Assembly (NCBI GenBank): GCA_965153455.1
Contig: OZ234503.1
Location: forward strand, 1-64,000
Source of the DNA: Sphagnum compactum
Lineage: Eukaryota > Bryophyta > Sphagnopsida > Sphagnales
Reading direction: 5' to 3'
Length of the DNA: 64,000 nt
In this document: piece after piece, positions 23,591 to 35,008 of the stretch
Layout: each line of letters begins with the position of its first letter
Position numbering within the stretch: the stretch's first letter is position 1
The notes under the pieces: generated by a model
Seen by the model: only the letters and a program-made list of their open reading frames with translations
Database searches by the model: none
Told to the model about the DNA's origin: nothing
Translations under genes and position numbers: made by a program

Positions 23591-26500
23591 GGAGAAGGTT
23601 GTTTGACTTCTCCCAGGGTTTACATTGATCTCATATCTTGGATATCATAATCGTATTGAAAGCACAACAGTTTCAGAAAGTCACCGTTTGTCCTCCTCCA
23701 ACTTCGACCGAAGTTCTGGACACCTTGCTTTGGCAACACAAACAGAGATAGGTTTTGAGTATTCAGAGCATGCATAGTGTCTACATTTCAGCTGACTGCT
23801 TGTCTTTCTTGGAGTTTTCTTCTCGTGCTGCGAGCCTAGGAGGACGAGTTTCTCGGAATGGACGATGTGTTTTTCAGGACTTTTGTTCACAATAGTTGTA
23901 ACGAGATTTGTTTCTCAGTTATGAGTGAGTGTTTCGACTACTTTGGAGTGGTCGGGTGCTCTTTTCGTACAACAATTGCTGGGGGTTGGTGCAGGTTGTT
24001 GGGTTCGTTTATAGCTCTGAGCTATGTGCATCATGTGGATTGTGCTCACATCAATTCCTCCGAGAAGGTTGACGACCCTTGTTCATGATCTGCAAGGTCA
24101 TTTCTGCAACTACCGAGACAGCTGATAGAAGGACCGGTCTCAATTAGTCAACGGCCAGGAAGAAGATTTGAAACCTATATGTTATATGAACTAGGAAAAA
24201 TGTGGATTTCTGAAAGTACCCAATTGTGCATGGATATGGCGGGTAAGTCAACTTACGGGGAAGGCAGAGGTCACATTTGCAGAGCGTTTCACGTCCGGTA
24301 ATCAGCAACAGGCCATGGCAGCACCGAGACCAATTCACCGAATAGCCCTCACAGTCCGACGTATTTACCGGGTATGATAAAAATGATTACCATCATCGAA
24401 CATGGGTTTGCTTTTTTAGTGGTTTTGTATGGAGGCATCCCTTTCACCTTAAAGAGCCAAATCCCAGTGCATAAATTGTTGTTGTCGGTGCAAAAGGGGT
24501 TGATACATTCATAAGGCGAGAAGCATCAGAGCCTCTAATGTTGTGTTGCGGTCGTATTACTAACGGGAAATTTGAAGCTCATTGAGATGCGCCGTAGATT
24601 TCTGGTGTACAATTGTGAGTCCTAAATTCTGGTTCCATCTTGCTCTTGCGCAGGGTTTTCCACCGGGCGTTCATCGATACTGATCTTAGCATTTAATTTG
24701 GCGGCATACTACAACTAGGTGGGGATTACGGAAAGATAAAATATTTGACTTGTTTGCAGACCATTTTCTTAACTTTCAGGCACTATCTTATTCCCTTACT
24801 CGCATTGATTTATCCTCTCTACCGACCAATTCACTCAGGGACAATCACCAAATGTTTTGTTTAGGAAGGCAATTTGTAGCTTTCCTTTCGAAGGTGGACG
24901 CTGATAGATAGTCCGAACGTTCCTCTCCTCTGGCGTGCGCGGTCTGATGGGTGCACAGCTCGGTGGCGCTGGTGCTCATCCATATGTACATGTATGGATG
25001 GAACCTGTACATGCGGAAGCGTGCTCGCATGGACTACACCTTCGTCTTCGAGTTTTCCCGTGGTTCCGAGCTTCACTGTGAGGAAGCCCTCCTAGTCTGC
25101 ACAGCACTAACCACTGCGCTTATAGGAGCTACGGTGATGCATTTGAGCATCCGTTCAATGTTGTTTCATGCACAAGCATCCGCTGATGTTGACCTCATTC
25201 TTGTGGCAGTTACGTCGGTCGGTTGCAAAATTGGATATCCTCACGTTCTGAAGAGCAAATTTGGCTCGAAAGACTTCCAAACCAGATTTTGCTCTAGACC
25301 AGCCGAATGCAACGCATCTTGCCTCATCATCGTATGTATAGGACTTGGAAACACTTCCTCATGGGTCAATTCCGGGGCGTCCCACGGTTTCAATGAATTG
25401 CAATAGAGTTGCCACCCGTGTTACGTCTATGGCGGTCGTTCGGCGTTCGATTCATTCTCCTTCCTTGCACCCCCTTAGGAAGGTTTGCTCCTTGCGACTC
25501 ACACGCAATATTTTCACCAATTGATGGTCGGTCGGTCTAAATGACTAACGAATGGGTGACGTACTCTATGCTGACTGGTTCCTTCTGAACAAATTTTGTC
25601 GCATGATTGATTCGTGATGAAGCTCGTAAGCTGGCAAAGTCGGTGGATCTGGCAGTAAACCTAGGATAAATTAGAAATCATGTACTTGGGACGATGTTGA
25701 ATTCGTTACAGGCAACGGTATCCATATCGAGAGCGAAAGTCTTGATTACTAAGATAGGACATTTGTCCGAGTAGACAAAGTAGTCATCGGATCGATGTTT
25801 TGGAACTTCAATTCGTCGGCATGTTTCTTCACATGTTCCTCAGATATCTGGAGCTTGCTGCAGAAGAAATGCAATGTTCTTTTTTATCGTGCAATGTTCT
25901 ACGCAGATGTTAAAACTTTGTGAGTTAGACCAAATTTCAATTTTGGACGAAGTGGTAGTTGGTGCGTGAACCATGTGGCTTGCAATCATGGGGAATTGCG
26001 GCGGAGGTTTGAACCAAGGTGTTCTAAACCGTCGCGGAGGCTCTAGGTGCCCGACGTTGCCTGCATGAAGTTTTGTAATTCCATAACATGAGTCGTGCTT
26101 CTGTTCGACCGGGTTTTAGGGTGCGCCTTGTGAATTGGGTCAGTGGAAACATTTTCCGACGGATAGCACTGTTTATGGATGATGTAACCCTCGGTATTGA
26201 TTATCGTTCGTTAAACCTGAGATACGGACACAAAGTTTTTCCCTACATGTTGTTGCGATGTCATATGTCTTGCAACCCACGGTGCGCCCTGGGCAATTTA
26301 CGGATGCTTTTGCTGCGATGTGCCCATAACATGTTTACGACGCCATAAGTTCCACGGTGAATACGACATAGACTTACTGTGGAACGTCCTATTTGCAATT
26401 GTGTCGTTTAAACCCTAATACAATACATCTTGTTAGTAGACAGCTGCAATTTGCATTGCGCGACGGTGATCAATCGAGTGCAACATGATTCGTCGAAGAA

Positions 26501-27086
26501 ACAAACATGCAGTCGTGTCTAAAATGAATGAAGGTTGCGTACCCTGGGAAACTTAAAATCCTAGGGATAATCTGTGAAACTTGGCTGAGTCTGATGGAGA
26601 GAGGATTAAACCGATGACCCCGAGTCATTCCTCGCAAACTGAATGTGACTGGCATTGACTCGAACTACTTCTCGTTGCTTATCTCCGTTGATGTTTGTTT
26701 GGGCAGTTCGGTGGCTGAACTCTTGGGCTCGCATAACACCGAGGAAGAAGTAGCCCACTACCGAAATCATGCACGAGTTCCTTGGGCTCTTTACCCTGGG
26801 CTCGATCCATCGAGTTTTGTTTTTCCTTTCTTATCGTCTTTGTTCTCGTCACACCCCTGGCTTAGTACAGCCGGAACCCTGGCTGCTTCAAGTCGTATTC
26901 TCGGCCTTCCTATCGTGTGTGCTGTGATCGTTGCGGCGGGCATGAACCTTGCAAGCCTGCGTTCAAATCTGCGGAGAGATAAAAACAACGATCGAAAAAC
27001 ACTTACGCTTCATAAATTATTTCTCGTTTTGTGGTTATTATTGAAGAACAAGGTTATTCGAAAATAAAACAAAATAGCCTGGAAAT
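23591..27086 (+). other. unique part of repeated segment A, unrecognised short frames
   Basis: Between the array and the element-1 module no domain is recognisable. Frames kept in both large copies are 23858-24088, 24951-25406 (151 codons; its end differs in copy B after an 11-base indel), 26088-26348 (86 codons) and 26645-27067 (140 codons). A piece of this region (about 23605-23737) also occurs at 32895-33037. Conservation between young duplicates is not evidence of coding. Confidence 0.5.
26645..27067 (+). CDS. unrecognised 140-codon open frame, kept in copies A and B
   Basis: An ATG-started frame of 140 codons has a hydrophobic stretch near the middle (about residues 65-105) and a basic, leucine-rich end. 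Copy B (44425-44847) encodes almost the same peptide, with substitutions such as Ser to Pro and Val to Ile. The third copy (from 47552) has TGA in place of CGA at 47788-47790 and so is broken. I recognise no family. It lies immediately upstream of the element-1 module and could be a small element-encoded protein, or chance. Confidence 0.25.
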   Translation: MTGIDSNYFSLLISVDVCLGSSVAELLGSHNTEEEVAHYRNHARVPWALYPGLDPSSFVFPFLSSLFSSHPWLSTAGTLAASSRILGLPIVCAVIVAAGMNLASLRSNLRRDKNNDRKTLTLHKLFLVLWLLLKNKVIRK

Positions 27087-27854
27087 TGAAAAATGAAAAA
27101 TAAATAAATAAATAAAAAGGAAAAAAAGAATCATCAGAAAAAATATTAGTAATCTTTTTCGTTTTGTGGAAATGAAATTTCACTTTCTAATTATTATTTA
27201 GAAAACCTTTTTGAAAAAAAATTGAAAAAGAAAAGGAATGCAAAAAACACAAAGAAAGAAAGACTGAAACAAAAAAAAGATAAAGAAATGGGGATCTTAT
27301 ATTCTTATATAGTAAACGACGTCGTGGACGAGATGAAGCTTTCCATCCATCCGTCCGTCGCGTCATCCATCTTCTCATCTGCCCGTCATCCATCCAAACA
27401 CAACAAATATATATCTTAAAAAGGGACCTTAAATGTACCCATATCCCCGTCCTCCTTCCACCCTAAACCCATATATCTAGGGGTACCCATTTCCCCCCTC
27501 CCCCTCAACAGTTAAAAAAAAAATTAAAAAAATGCATCAAGGTGCACCCTTAAACCCCCCCCTCACACAATCAACCCAATATAAACCCTGCCCCTTCTCC
27601 ACAGTAAAAAGTAATTTCCTAAAACTTACGAGTAGTAAAAAAAGTAACATAAAGTAACAAAACTTACCCCTTTCACCAGTAAAAAGTAACTTACAAAACT
27701 TACGACCAGTAAAAAAAGTAACTAAAAGTGAAAAAAGTCAACAAAAACAGCCCGGCATCGCGCGAAAACAGCCCGGCACTCCTGTGTATTTTCTCTGGTC
27801 AAACAGCCCCCAGCCCCCGGCATTACACTCGTAATGCTCCGATTACTAAGATAG
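27087..27854 (+). mobile_element. element 1, copy at the end of segment A
   Basis: Module of 768 bp starting TGAAAAATGAAAAATAAAT and ending hairpin + GATTACTAAGATAG. The same module occurs at 29263-30049 and at the ends of copies B and C, and its last 325 bp occur at 34684-35008. Internal landmarks are AAACGACGTCGTGGACGAGA, a pyrimidine-rich block CCATATCCCCGTCCTCC, repeated AGTAAAAAGTAA motifs, and three AACAGCCC motifs before the hairpin. It has no coding capacity. Minus-strand frames here are shadows of the A-rich start. Confidence 0.85.
27820..27854 (+). other. 3'-terminal hairpin and tail of element 1
   Basis: GCATTAC at 27820-27826 pairs perfectly with GTAATGC at 27831-27837 across the loop ACTC. 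Seventeen bases later the conserved sequence stops at ATAG. The same hairpin ends the copies finishing at 30049, 35008, 45645 and 48874. The layout recalls a Helitron 3' terminus, but the CTRR end is absent. Confidence 0.75.
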
Positions 27855-28095
27855 GTTTTCATATACCCGGAGTCGGTAAACCCGGTTGACACAAACCCGG
27901 ACTTGGTAAACCGGTTTTCATATACCCGGAGTCGCTAAACCGGGTTGACACAAACCCGGATTTGGTAAACCGGTTTCATATACCCGGAGTCGGTAAACCC
28001 GGTTGACACAAACACGGATTTGGTAAACACGGTTTTCGTACACCCGGACTCGGTAAACCCCGTTGACACAAAGCCCGATTTGGTAACCGATTTTC
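27855..28095 (+). repeat. ~59-bp tandem repeat, about four units
   Basis: Units start GGTTTTCATATACCCGGAGT and contain GGTAAACCCGGTTGACACAA. Four tandem units become more diverged to the right. The first unit begins exactly where element 1 ends, so the element sits inside or beside this satellite. Confidence 0.85.
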
Positions 28096-29262
28096 ATAAA
28101 CTTGGCATAACTCCATAAATTTGGCAAAACTAACACATAACTTTATATTTTTGGCAAAAGTTCATATAATTCCAAAACTAACACATAACTTTATATTTTT
28201 GGCAAAAATTCATATAATTCCATATTTTTGGCAAAACTTCATATAATTCCATATTTTTGGCAAAACTTGGCATAACTCCATAAATTTGTCAAAACTAAGA
28301 CATAATTTTATATTTTTTAACAAAACTTCATATAATTCTATATTTTCGGCAAAACTTCACATAATTCCATATTTTTGGCAAAACTTGGCATAACTCCATA
28401 AATTTGGCAAAACTAAGACATAATTTATATTTTTGGCAAAACTTCATATAATTCTATATTTTCGGCAAAACTTCACATAATTCCATATTTTTGGCAAACC
28501 TTGGTAAAACTCCATAAATTTGGCAAAATTAAGACATAATTCTATATTTTTGGCAAAACTAAGACATAACTTTATATTTATGGCAAAACATGGCATAACT
28601 CCATAAATTTCACAAAACTAAGACATAACTTTATATTTTTCGCAAAACTTGATATAATTCTATATTTTTGGCAAAACTTCACATATTTCCATATTCTTAG
28701 CAAAACTTCACATAATTCCATATTTTTGGATAAACTTCCCCCCTCAAATTCTGTGAACCACAGGGAAAGTCAACCAGAGACTGAAAAGTCAAACCCCCCC
28801 ATATCTTCCAAATGGTGATAGTGTAAGCAAATTTTTTTACATCATTGGATTTAGAACACTTGAAAATGGGGGGGTAGGCCACCTCCAAATATCACAAACA
28901 ACACCGCAATCAGGTGAAAATGCCCATCAAACACAAAAACCCCAAATCTCCTATATCTTGCAAATCTGACACTTTCAAACAAAAATAACTCCACCACTAG
29001 CCTTAAAACACTTGAAAATGGGGGGGTAGGTCACTTCAAAACCTTCAACATGTATCATAATTAACCTTTTATGCCCTCATCTATCCGGCCCCCCTAAAAT
29101 TTCACACCCCCCATATCTTCCAAATGGTGATAGATTAAGCGAATTTTATTGCACCATTGGCTTTAGAACCCTTGAAAATGGGGGGGTAGGTCACCTCAAA
29201 ACCCCAAAAAAAAAACCCAATTTTGGTGGGGACACACATGTAACCCTAAACCCTAAAACCCC
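28096..29262 (+). repeat. AT-rich satellite plus block ending in CCCTAAA
   Basis: 28096-28740 is a degenerate satellite of about 30-bp subunits such as CCATATTTTTGGCAAAACTT. 28741-29242 has repeated CATATCTTCCAAATGGTGAT and GAAAATGGGGGGGTAGG motifs and then ends GGGGACACACATGTAA followed by telomere-type CCCTAAACCCTAAA. The same composite occurs at 52587-53524, and its second half at 52227-52586. It has no coding content. Confidence 0.8.
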
Positions 29263-30049
29263 TGAAAAATGAAAAATAAATAAATAAATAAAAAGGAAAA
29301 AAAGAATCATCAGAAAAAATATTAGTAATCTTTTTCGTTCTGTGGAAATGAAATTTCACTTTCTAATTATTATTTAGAAAACCTTTTTAAAAAAAATTGA
29401 AAAAGAAAAGGAATGCAAAAAACACAAAGAAACCCTAAGACCGAAACAAAAAAAAGATAAAAAAATGGGGATCTTATATTTTTATATAGTAAACGACGTC
29501 GTGGACGAGATGAAGCTTTCCATCCATCCGTCCGTCGCGTCATCCATCTTCTCATCTGCCCGTCATCCATCCAAACACAACAAATATATATCTTAAAAAG
29601 GGACCTTAAATGTACCCATATCCCCGTCCTCCTTCCACCCTGAACCCATATATCTAGGGGTACCCATTTCCCCCCTCCCCCTCAACAGTAAAAAAAAAAT
29701 TAAAAAAATGCATCAAGGTGCACCCCTAAACCCCCCCCCTCGCACAATCAACCCAATATAAACCCTACCCCTTCTCCACAGTAAAAAGTAATTTCCTAAA
29801 ACTTACGAATTTCCTAAAACTTATGAGTAGTAAAAAAAGTAACAAAACTTACCCCTTTCACCAATAAAAAGTAACTTACATAACTTACGACCAGTAAAAA
29901 AAGTAACTAAAAGTAACTAAAAGTGAAAAAAGTCAACAAAAACAGCCCGGCATTGCGCGAAAACAGCCCGGCACTCCTGTGTATTTTCTCTGGTCAAACA
30001 GCCCCCAGCCCCCGGCATTACACTCGTAATGCTCCGATTACTAAGATAG
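29263..30049 (+). mobile_element. element 1, free-standing 787-bp copy
   Basis: Starts TGAAAAATG immediately after a CCCTAAA-type tail and ends at the hairpin and ATAG. It is very similar to the modules ending copies A, B and C. No target-site duplication is visible. The left neighbour is the telomere-tailed block and the right neighbour is an unrelated satellite. It is the simplest example of a copy with the fixed 3' end and a short 5' extent. Confidence 0.8.
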
Positions 30050-30560
30050 CTTTTTCCTGCTTATCGCGCTTTACCCCGCTTTCTCCCGCTTATTGCGTTT
30101 TATGTTGCTTTATCGCGCTTTCTCCCGCTTTCTCCCACTTATTCCGCTTTATCGTGCTTTCTCCCGCTTTCTCCCACTTATTGCGCTTTATTGCGCTTTT
30201 TCCTGCTTTCTCCCACTTATTCCGCTTTATCGCACATTCTCCCGCTATCTCCCGCTTATTGCGCTTTACCTCGCTTTCTCCTGCTTACTATGCTTTACGC
30301 CGCTTTCCCCTGCTTCTTGGGCTTTATCTTGCTTACCGCGCTTTACCCTGCTTTCTCTCGCTTACCACACTTTGACGCGCTTTCTCTCGCTTACCGCTCT
30401 TTACACCGCTTTCTCTCGCTTATCGCGCTTTATCCGCTTTCTCTCGTTTACCCCGCTTTACGTTGGTTTCTCCCGCTTACCGCGTTTTACCGGGCTTTTT
30501 CTCGCTTTACCGCGCTTTACCCCCATGCTAAGCTTATTTGCTTTATCCTCCTCTATGCAA
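30050..30560 (+). repeat. CGCTTT-type minisatellite
   Basis: Variants of a ~10-12-base unit such as CGCTTTCTCCC, CGCTTATCG and CGCTTTACC run for about 500 bp, followed by a more diverged C/T-rich stretch to about 30900. Because the unit lacks stop codons, three frames (29923-30375, 30093-30662 and 30191-30907) are open at once with repetitive Phe/Leu/Pro/Ser/Ala peptides. These are not genes. Confidence 0.9.
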
Positions 30561-31429
30561 ATCCTTTTGCTTTCTCCCCTCCTTATGCAAAACTACCTTA
30601 TAACTTTTGTCGCACCATATTCTTTCTATATTTATCGCTTCGCATTTTTACCGCTCAAATAGTCTCCCGCATCGCTTCTACCTTTCCTAACCTTTACGCT
30701 TCCCTTTGCCCCGCTTCTCTTAAACCTTTTTCGCTCTTGCCCATCCTTTACATAATTTTCTGCTCTCTCCAAATTTTGCTAAACCTTTTTACTTCTCTTC
30801 CCTTTATGTTATATTTTTTTACTTTTCACCCCTTTTTGTCAATTCCTTTTATGTCTTTCCTTCTTATTCTCCGTTCCCCCTCCCCCCCCCCCCCCCCCTT
30901 ATTATAACTTTACTCCAAAGATTATGTCATCCCCCTTGTCTCAAACCCTCTAACCGTGCACAAAAATTCTTTTCTAACAAAATTACAAATATTTCTCCCT
31001 AAATCCTATACTTTAACACCTTCCTTTAGGGTTTAGCACTGAGACCAATTCACTTTGGCAACGTTAACAATATTCTGAAGACCATTAGGAGGTGTCGGAT
31101 GCTAACAGGCTGCTACATCACGAAGAGAATAAATTCGGATCCAATATTAAGTCTTCAGAGCCTCTGATCTTTATTCGAACGTCCATCGGTTGTGGACGTG
31201 AATTCCACCATCCGTAGAATGCGTGACCGGATTGCAACCGTCGATGGTCGCAGATGCCAATTCTCGTACATAATTTTGTCGCGCGTCAGTAGACTTCGCG
31301 TTATACTTTTCATGCATCGGACTGCCAGATTCCCGAAACCTGCAAACCATCGCCGGCATGCAATATCTGAGCGATCATGGGTTCATAATATGGAGAGATG
31401 TAGATCGTGTTTAAGAGCTTCGTGTAGAA
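30561..31429. other. pyrimidine-rich then unique DNA, no gene seen
   Basis: 30561-31020 is C/T-rich, with a long C run around 30878-30898. A short TTTAGGGTTTAG lies near 31027. Nothing in 31040-31429 is recognisable as coding. Confidence 0.5.
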
Positions 31430-31805
31430 GGAGGGCGTTGATAAAGTGCTCGCCGGTTTTTTCTTTTCGGCTCTGTTGGTGTGATGCACGAGAGGTTTGC
31501 GGTCCCTCCGCTGCCAATGTCCGTGTGAAGGAGTACATTTTTGCGTGTCTTTGTGCGGTCCGAGGTTTCCCGATGTATCTGGAAGGATACCGTGAGTCTA
31601 ATTCTTTCTAGGCTGCTCCTGATGTTGGTTCCACGTGTAGAGGTGATCGTACGGCGAACTCGGTGGGTGCTACGGAGCCTGGACCGGGTGCTTGAGAATC
31701 TACGGTTGCAGGCTGAAGTGTGGTACTCGATGATTGTGGTCAATGCTCTCTCCCTTTTCACGTTGCACGGGAGTGCTTCGGTGCCTGATGATGCAACGTT
31801 CTGAA
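31430..31805 (+). repeat. dispersed repeat, GC-richer member of a pair
   Basis: Matches 50620-51055 through landmarks such as CTCTGTTGGT, GAAGGATACCGTGAGTCTA, CTCCTGATGTTGGTTC and TTGAGAATCTACGGTTGCAG. Many differences are C to T or G to A in the 50.6-kb member, often at CG dinucleotides. It has no domain I recognise on either strand. It may be a decayed piece of a larger element. Confidence 0.75.
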
Positions 31806-32894
31806 TGAATTGGTAGCATCCAAATTAATTTTACCAGGATGTCTGACCACAACTTCTTTGGGTACGGCACCCTGATCTGGAAATTGCACGCCACATATAA
31901 GCTTTTAAGACATTCTCCTCATAAATCCAGCATACTTTGACATCGTGTCTCATATTGTACCGATGCAGGGAACTCCTGTGCAAGCGTGCCACAGTCAGGT
32001 TACCTTGATAGGAATGATGAGCCGATTGATTCAATAGCGAAGGCAACCCTTGCAGCAACATCCGTAACCGGTGTGCCGTGGAGGAGAAGAACCGTGGATT
32101 CCTGGGAGCTTGCTCTTGGATCCCATGCAGCTTTGATTCCTTCGGAAGTTGCTGCAGGGACTCTCCTCGCTCACAAGAGCTTCTATGTATGGATCCCAAA
32201 TTAGATGGAGCCTACCTCGGTCTGCCCCTGTGGCAATGATCTCAGCAATCTCCGAGATGCTATGGGAGGATGTGTTTTGTCAGTCAAAAAGATTGATGAC
32301 CGACTGTATAGGACAAGAAGACGTTGCCTTCCGCCCAAAGAAGGTTCCAAGTGCTGCAGACGTGCTGCGGGTGGCATTCCTCGACTTCTACCGAGGGCTT
32401 GGTATGCTGAAGAGCTCCAGGTTTCCTACATTTTCTACCTTTGAGGCTCAAAGTGCTCGAGACTCTGGCCTTGGGTACTCTCATCTTTTCTCTTCCTATT
32501 TGTAGCCACTTGTCCTTTTCTTCTTCTATTTCACAGTTCTTCCGTGCTCTGACCTGTCCGGCGGATGTTCACGTGTTTTCTTTGTCCTATCTTTGTTTTT
32601 ATGCTGACCTGATATGTTGCGATCTACTCTTTGGGCCCTTGTCGCTTCAAGTTGTTGCTGCAATCAAATTACTTCGCTTGATTGTTGCGTGTGTCTGGAG
32701 GCATGCATCTCGACTGGCTGTTAACTCCTTGTTTCTCTCCTGCTTACACTCTTTCTACGAGATCGCTCATCCTGCCATCGTAACGTGCATCTCCCTTGTG
32801 AATGAACCCAGACCGGAACCCTGACAATCCTTGCGGGGATATTGTGGCAGCTCCTTGAACATGGCTGCTTTTGCAAAAATATTACAGCAATATG
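31806..32894. other. no supported gene
   Basis: Several overlapping frames of 60-127 codons on both strands (31831-32199 minus, 32149-32505 plus, 32441-32824 plus) show no domain and shadow one another. The GC content is near that of the large repeated segment, so this may be another, older part of a related element. Confidence 0.5.
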
Positions 32895-33037
32895 AGAGGG
32901 TTGTTTGACTTCTTCCGGCCTTGTTGATCTCATATCTTGGATATCATGATCCTATTCAAAGCACAACAGTTTCGGAAAGTCACCGTTTATCCTCCTCCAA
33001 CTTGGACCAAAGTTCTGGACACCTTGCTTTGGCAACA
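32895..33037 (+). repeat. 143-bp fragment of the large segment
   Basis: GGTTGTTTGACTTCT...TTGATCTCATATCTTGGATA...GACACCTTGCTTTGGCAACA matches about 23605-23737 (copy A) and 41390-41530 (copy B), but is more diverged than A and B are from each other. It is cut at 33037, where element 2 begins. It indicates an older copy of the large element at this place. Confidence 0.75.
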
Positions 33038-34683
33038 TATTTCTGCCCATATTTCTGCCAAAAGGAAATTATTCGCTGCCCAAAGTTTTTGCTCACCGGT
33101 GTATTATTCACCGCCCCGATAATTGCTCGAAAGAAAAATAAATTCTGCCCAATATCTGCTCAAAATGATTTTATTCGCTGCCCAATTTTTTCGTTTCCTC
33201 CAAAGTATTTAATCTTCTGCCTAAAGAATTGCTCAAAAGTATTTTATTCACTGCCCAAATGAGTTTTTTTGGGGGCCAACAGCCCACTGTTTTGGATGGG
33301 GTCCACTTATTTTAATAATCTGCCCCCCCTTTCCAAAATTTTACCAACCCAAAGCTGAAATTCATTTTTTTTCTGCCCAAAGAAATTATTCTTTATCACG
33401 ACCATACTTATTAACTTGCTTAAGTAATCTTTTAATTCTTGTCATCTGCCCTAAACAACCCTTTATTTTCAACTCAAAACTAAAACAATTACTTATTAAC
33501 TTGCTTAAGTAATGGGCTTAATTCTTGTCATCTGCCCTAAACAACCCTTTATTTTTCAACCCAAAAACAATTACTTATTTACTTGCTGCCCGAAGTTTTT
33601 TTTGGTGTTTTTTTTTCCGGGGGTCAATACCTGACTTGGGCTCCGCGTGACATGACATTACCCATGTGCAACTCATTTTAGATATTTTAAAAAATTCATT
33701 TAAAAAAACGTTTCATATGACATGGTCACATTTCGTTCATCTATGGATAACTATATTTTTATGATCAATTACATGAAAATCAACTACCTACTTAATTAAG
33801 TTTATTTTATTTTAGCTCAAATTTAATTAATTAAACCAACCCTACCCCCCCCCCCCTATGAACTTGTAAAAAGAAAACCCCCCTCTCATCCCTTTTCAAC
33901 ATAGAAAAAAAACTCCCTCCCATCCCCCTTCAACATATTAAAAAAAAAAACCTTTTCATGTTCCCCCTGTCCCTAGCCACTCCACAATGAAAAAACAAAA
34001 TTTTTAAAAAAAATCATCCCTTTCCCTTCCTCCTTCCACATGTCAAATGAAGGCAAAAAAAAAACATTACCCTCCACCCCCCTCCCCCTCAACGGTGAAA
34101 AAAAAGAAGAAAAAAAACAAGGTGCACCCTTTCCCCCAGTGCACCCTTTCCCCCGTCCCATAATGATTTTGTATAAAACAATACCCCCTTCCCCTCCCTA
34201 GCCTCTCCACAATGAAAGAAAAACATTTCCAGATTACCTTAAATGTACCCCTTTCCCCCCTCCTCCTTCCACCTTTTCATATGTATACGAAAAAGAAAAC
34301 ATTAACCTCCACACCCTCCCCTCTTAAAAGTAAAAAAAAAAAGAAGGAAAAAAATCGAGGTGTGCACCCCTTTCCCCCCTCGCACAATGAATAAAATATA
34401 AACCCTGGCCTTCCTGGCCCAATAAAAAGTAATTTATGAAAGTTACAAGTAGTAAAAAAAGTTAAAAAAAGTAACAAACTTTACCTCTGTTTCAGCAGTA
34501 AAAAGTAATTTATAAAAGTTATGAGCAGTAAAAAAAGTAACAAAAAGTAACAAAAAGCGAAAAAGGTCAACGAAAACAGCCTCGCACTACGGTAAAACAG
34601 CCCCGCACTGCGGTGCTTTTTTGGTGGTCAAACAGCCCCCAGCCCCGTGCACTGCGAGCGTAGTGCGCAGATCATATGTATAG
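33038..34683 (+). mobile_element. element 2, 1646-bp copy, 5'-truncated
   Basis: Starts TATTTCTGCCCATATTTCTG and matches 45915-47551 nearly throughout; that copy extends about 270 bp further 5'. It contains interspersed CTGCCC motifs, an ~85-bp internal duplication (ACTTATTAACTTGCTTAAGT...CTGCCCTAAACAACCC at about 33407-33575) and A-rich/pyrimidine-rich blocks. AGTAAAAAGTAA motifs follow, then AACAGCC repeats, a hairpin (GCACTGCG/CGTAGTGC with one G-T pair) and the end GATCATATGTATAG. It is non-coding. Its 3' 250 bp are clearly related to element 1. Confidence 0.8.
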
Positions 34684-35008
34684 GTGCACCCCTAAACCCC
34701 CCCCCTCGCACAATCAACCCAATATAAACCCTGCCCCTTCTCCACAGTAAAAAGTAATTTCCTAAAACTTACGAATAGTAAAAAAAAGTAACATAAAGTA
34801 ACAAAACTTACCCCTTTCACCAGTAAAAAGTAACTTACAAAACTTACGACTAGTAAAAAAAGTAACTAAAAGTAACTAAAAGTGAAAAAAGTCAATAAAA
34901 ACAGCCCGGCATCGCGCAAAAACAGCCCGGCACTCTTGTGTATTTTCTCTGATCAAACAGCCCCCAGCCCCCGGCATTACACTCGTAATGCTCCGATTAC
35001 TAAGATAG
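34684..35008 (+). mobile_element. element 1, 325-bp 3' fragment
   Basis: Begins GTGCACCCCTAAACCC, which lies inside full element 1 (for example near 45320), and ends at the hairpin and GATTACTAAGATAG. It begins at the base after element 2's ATAG (34683) and ends at the base before copy B of the large segment (35009). It is therefore a 5'-truncated copy between two head-to-tail neighbours. Confidence 0.85.

Larger units (their letters stand above)
17178..27854 (+). mobile_element. large repeated segment, copy A (upstream boundary open)
   Basis: From 17178, inside helicase motif V, to 27854 this sequence is repeated at 35009-45645 with a few percent divergence. In copy A the homologous sequence continues upstream into the complete helicase gene, so 17178 is only where copy B begins and not the true 5' end. 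The 3' end is a hairpin (GCATTAC, loop ACTC, GTAATGC at 27820-27837) followed by 17 bases ending GATTACTAAGATAG. It contains the gene's 3' part, a 0.87-kb tandem duplication, the 335-bp array, short unrecognised frames and, at its end, the 768-bp element-1 module. Confidence 0.85.

Noticed and set aside
27087-27854. Element 1 as a canonical Helitron
   Set aside because: The hairpin near the 3' end is suggestive, but the terminus is ATAG rather than CTRR. Element 2 also lacks CTRR, the 5' ends vary, and no TC 5' end or A/T target is seen.
29923-30907. Apparent hydrophobic repeat proteins of 150-238 codons
   Set aside because: All three frames of a stop-free CGCTTT minisatellite are open at once.
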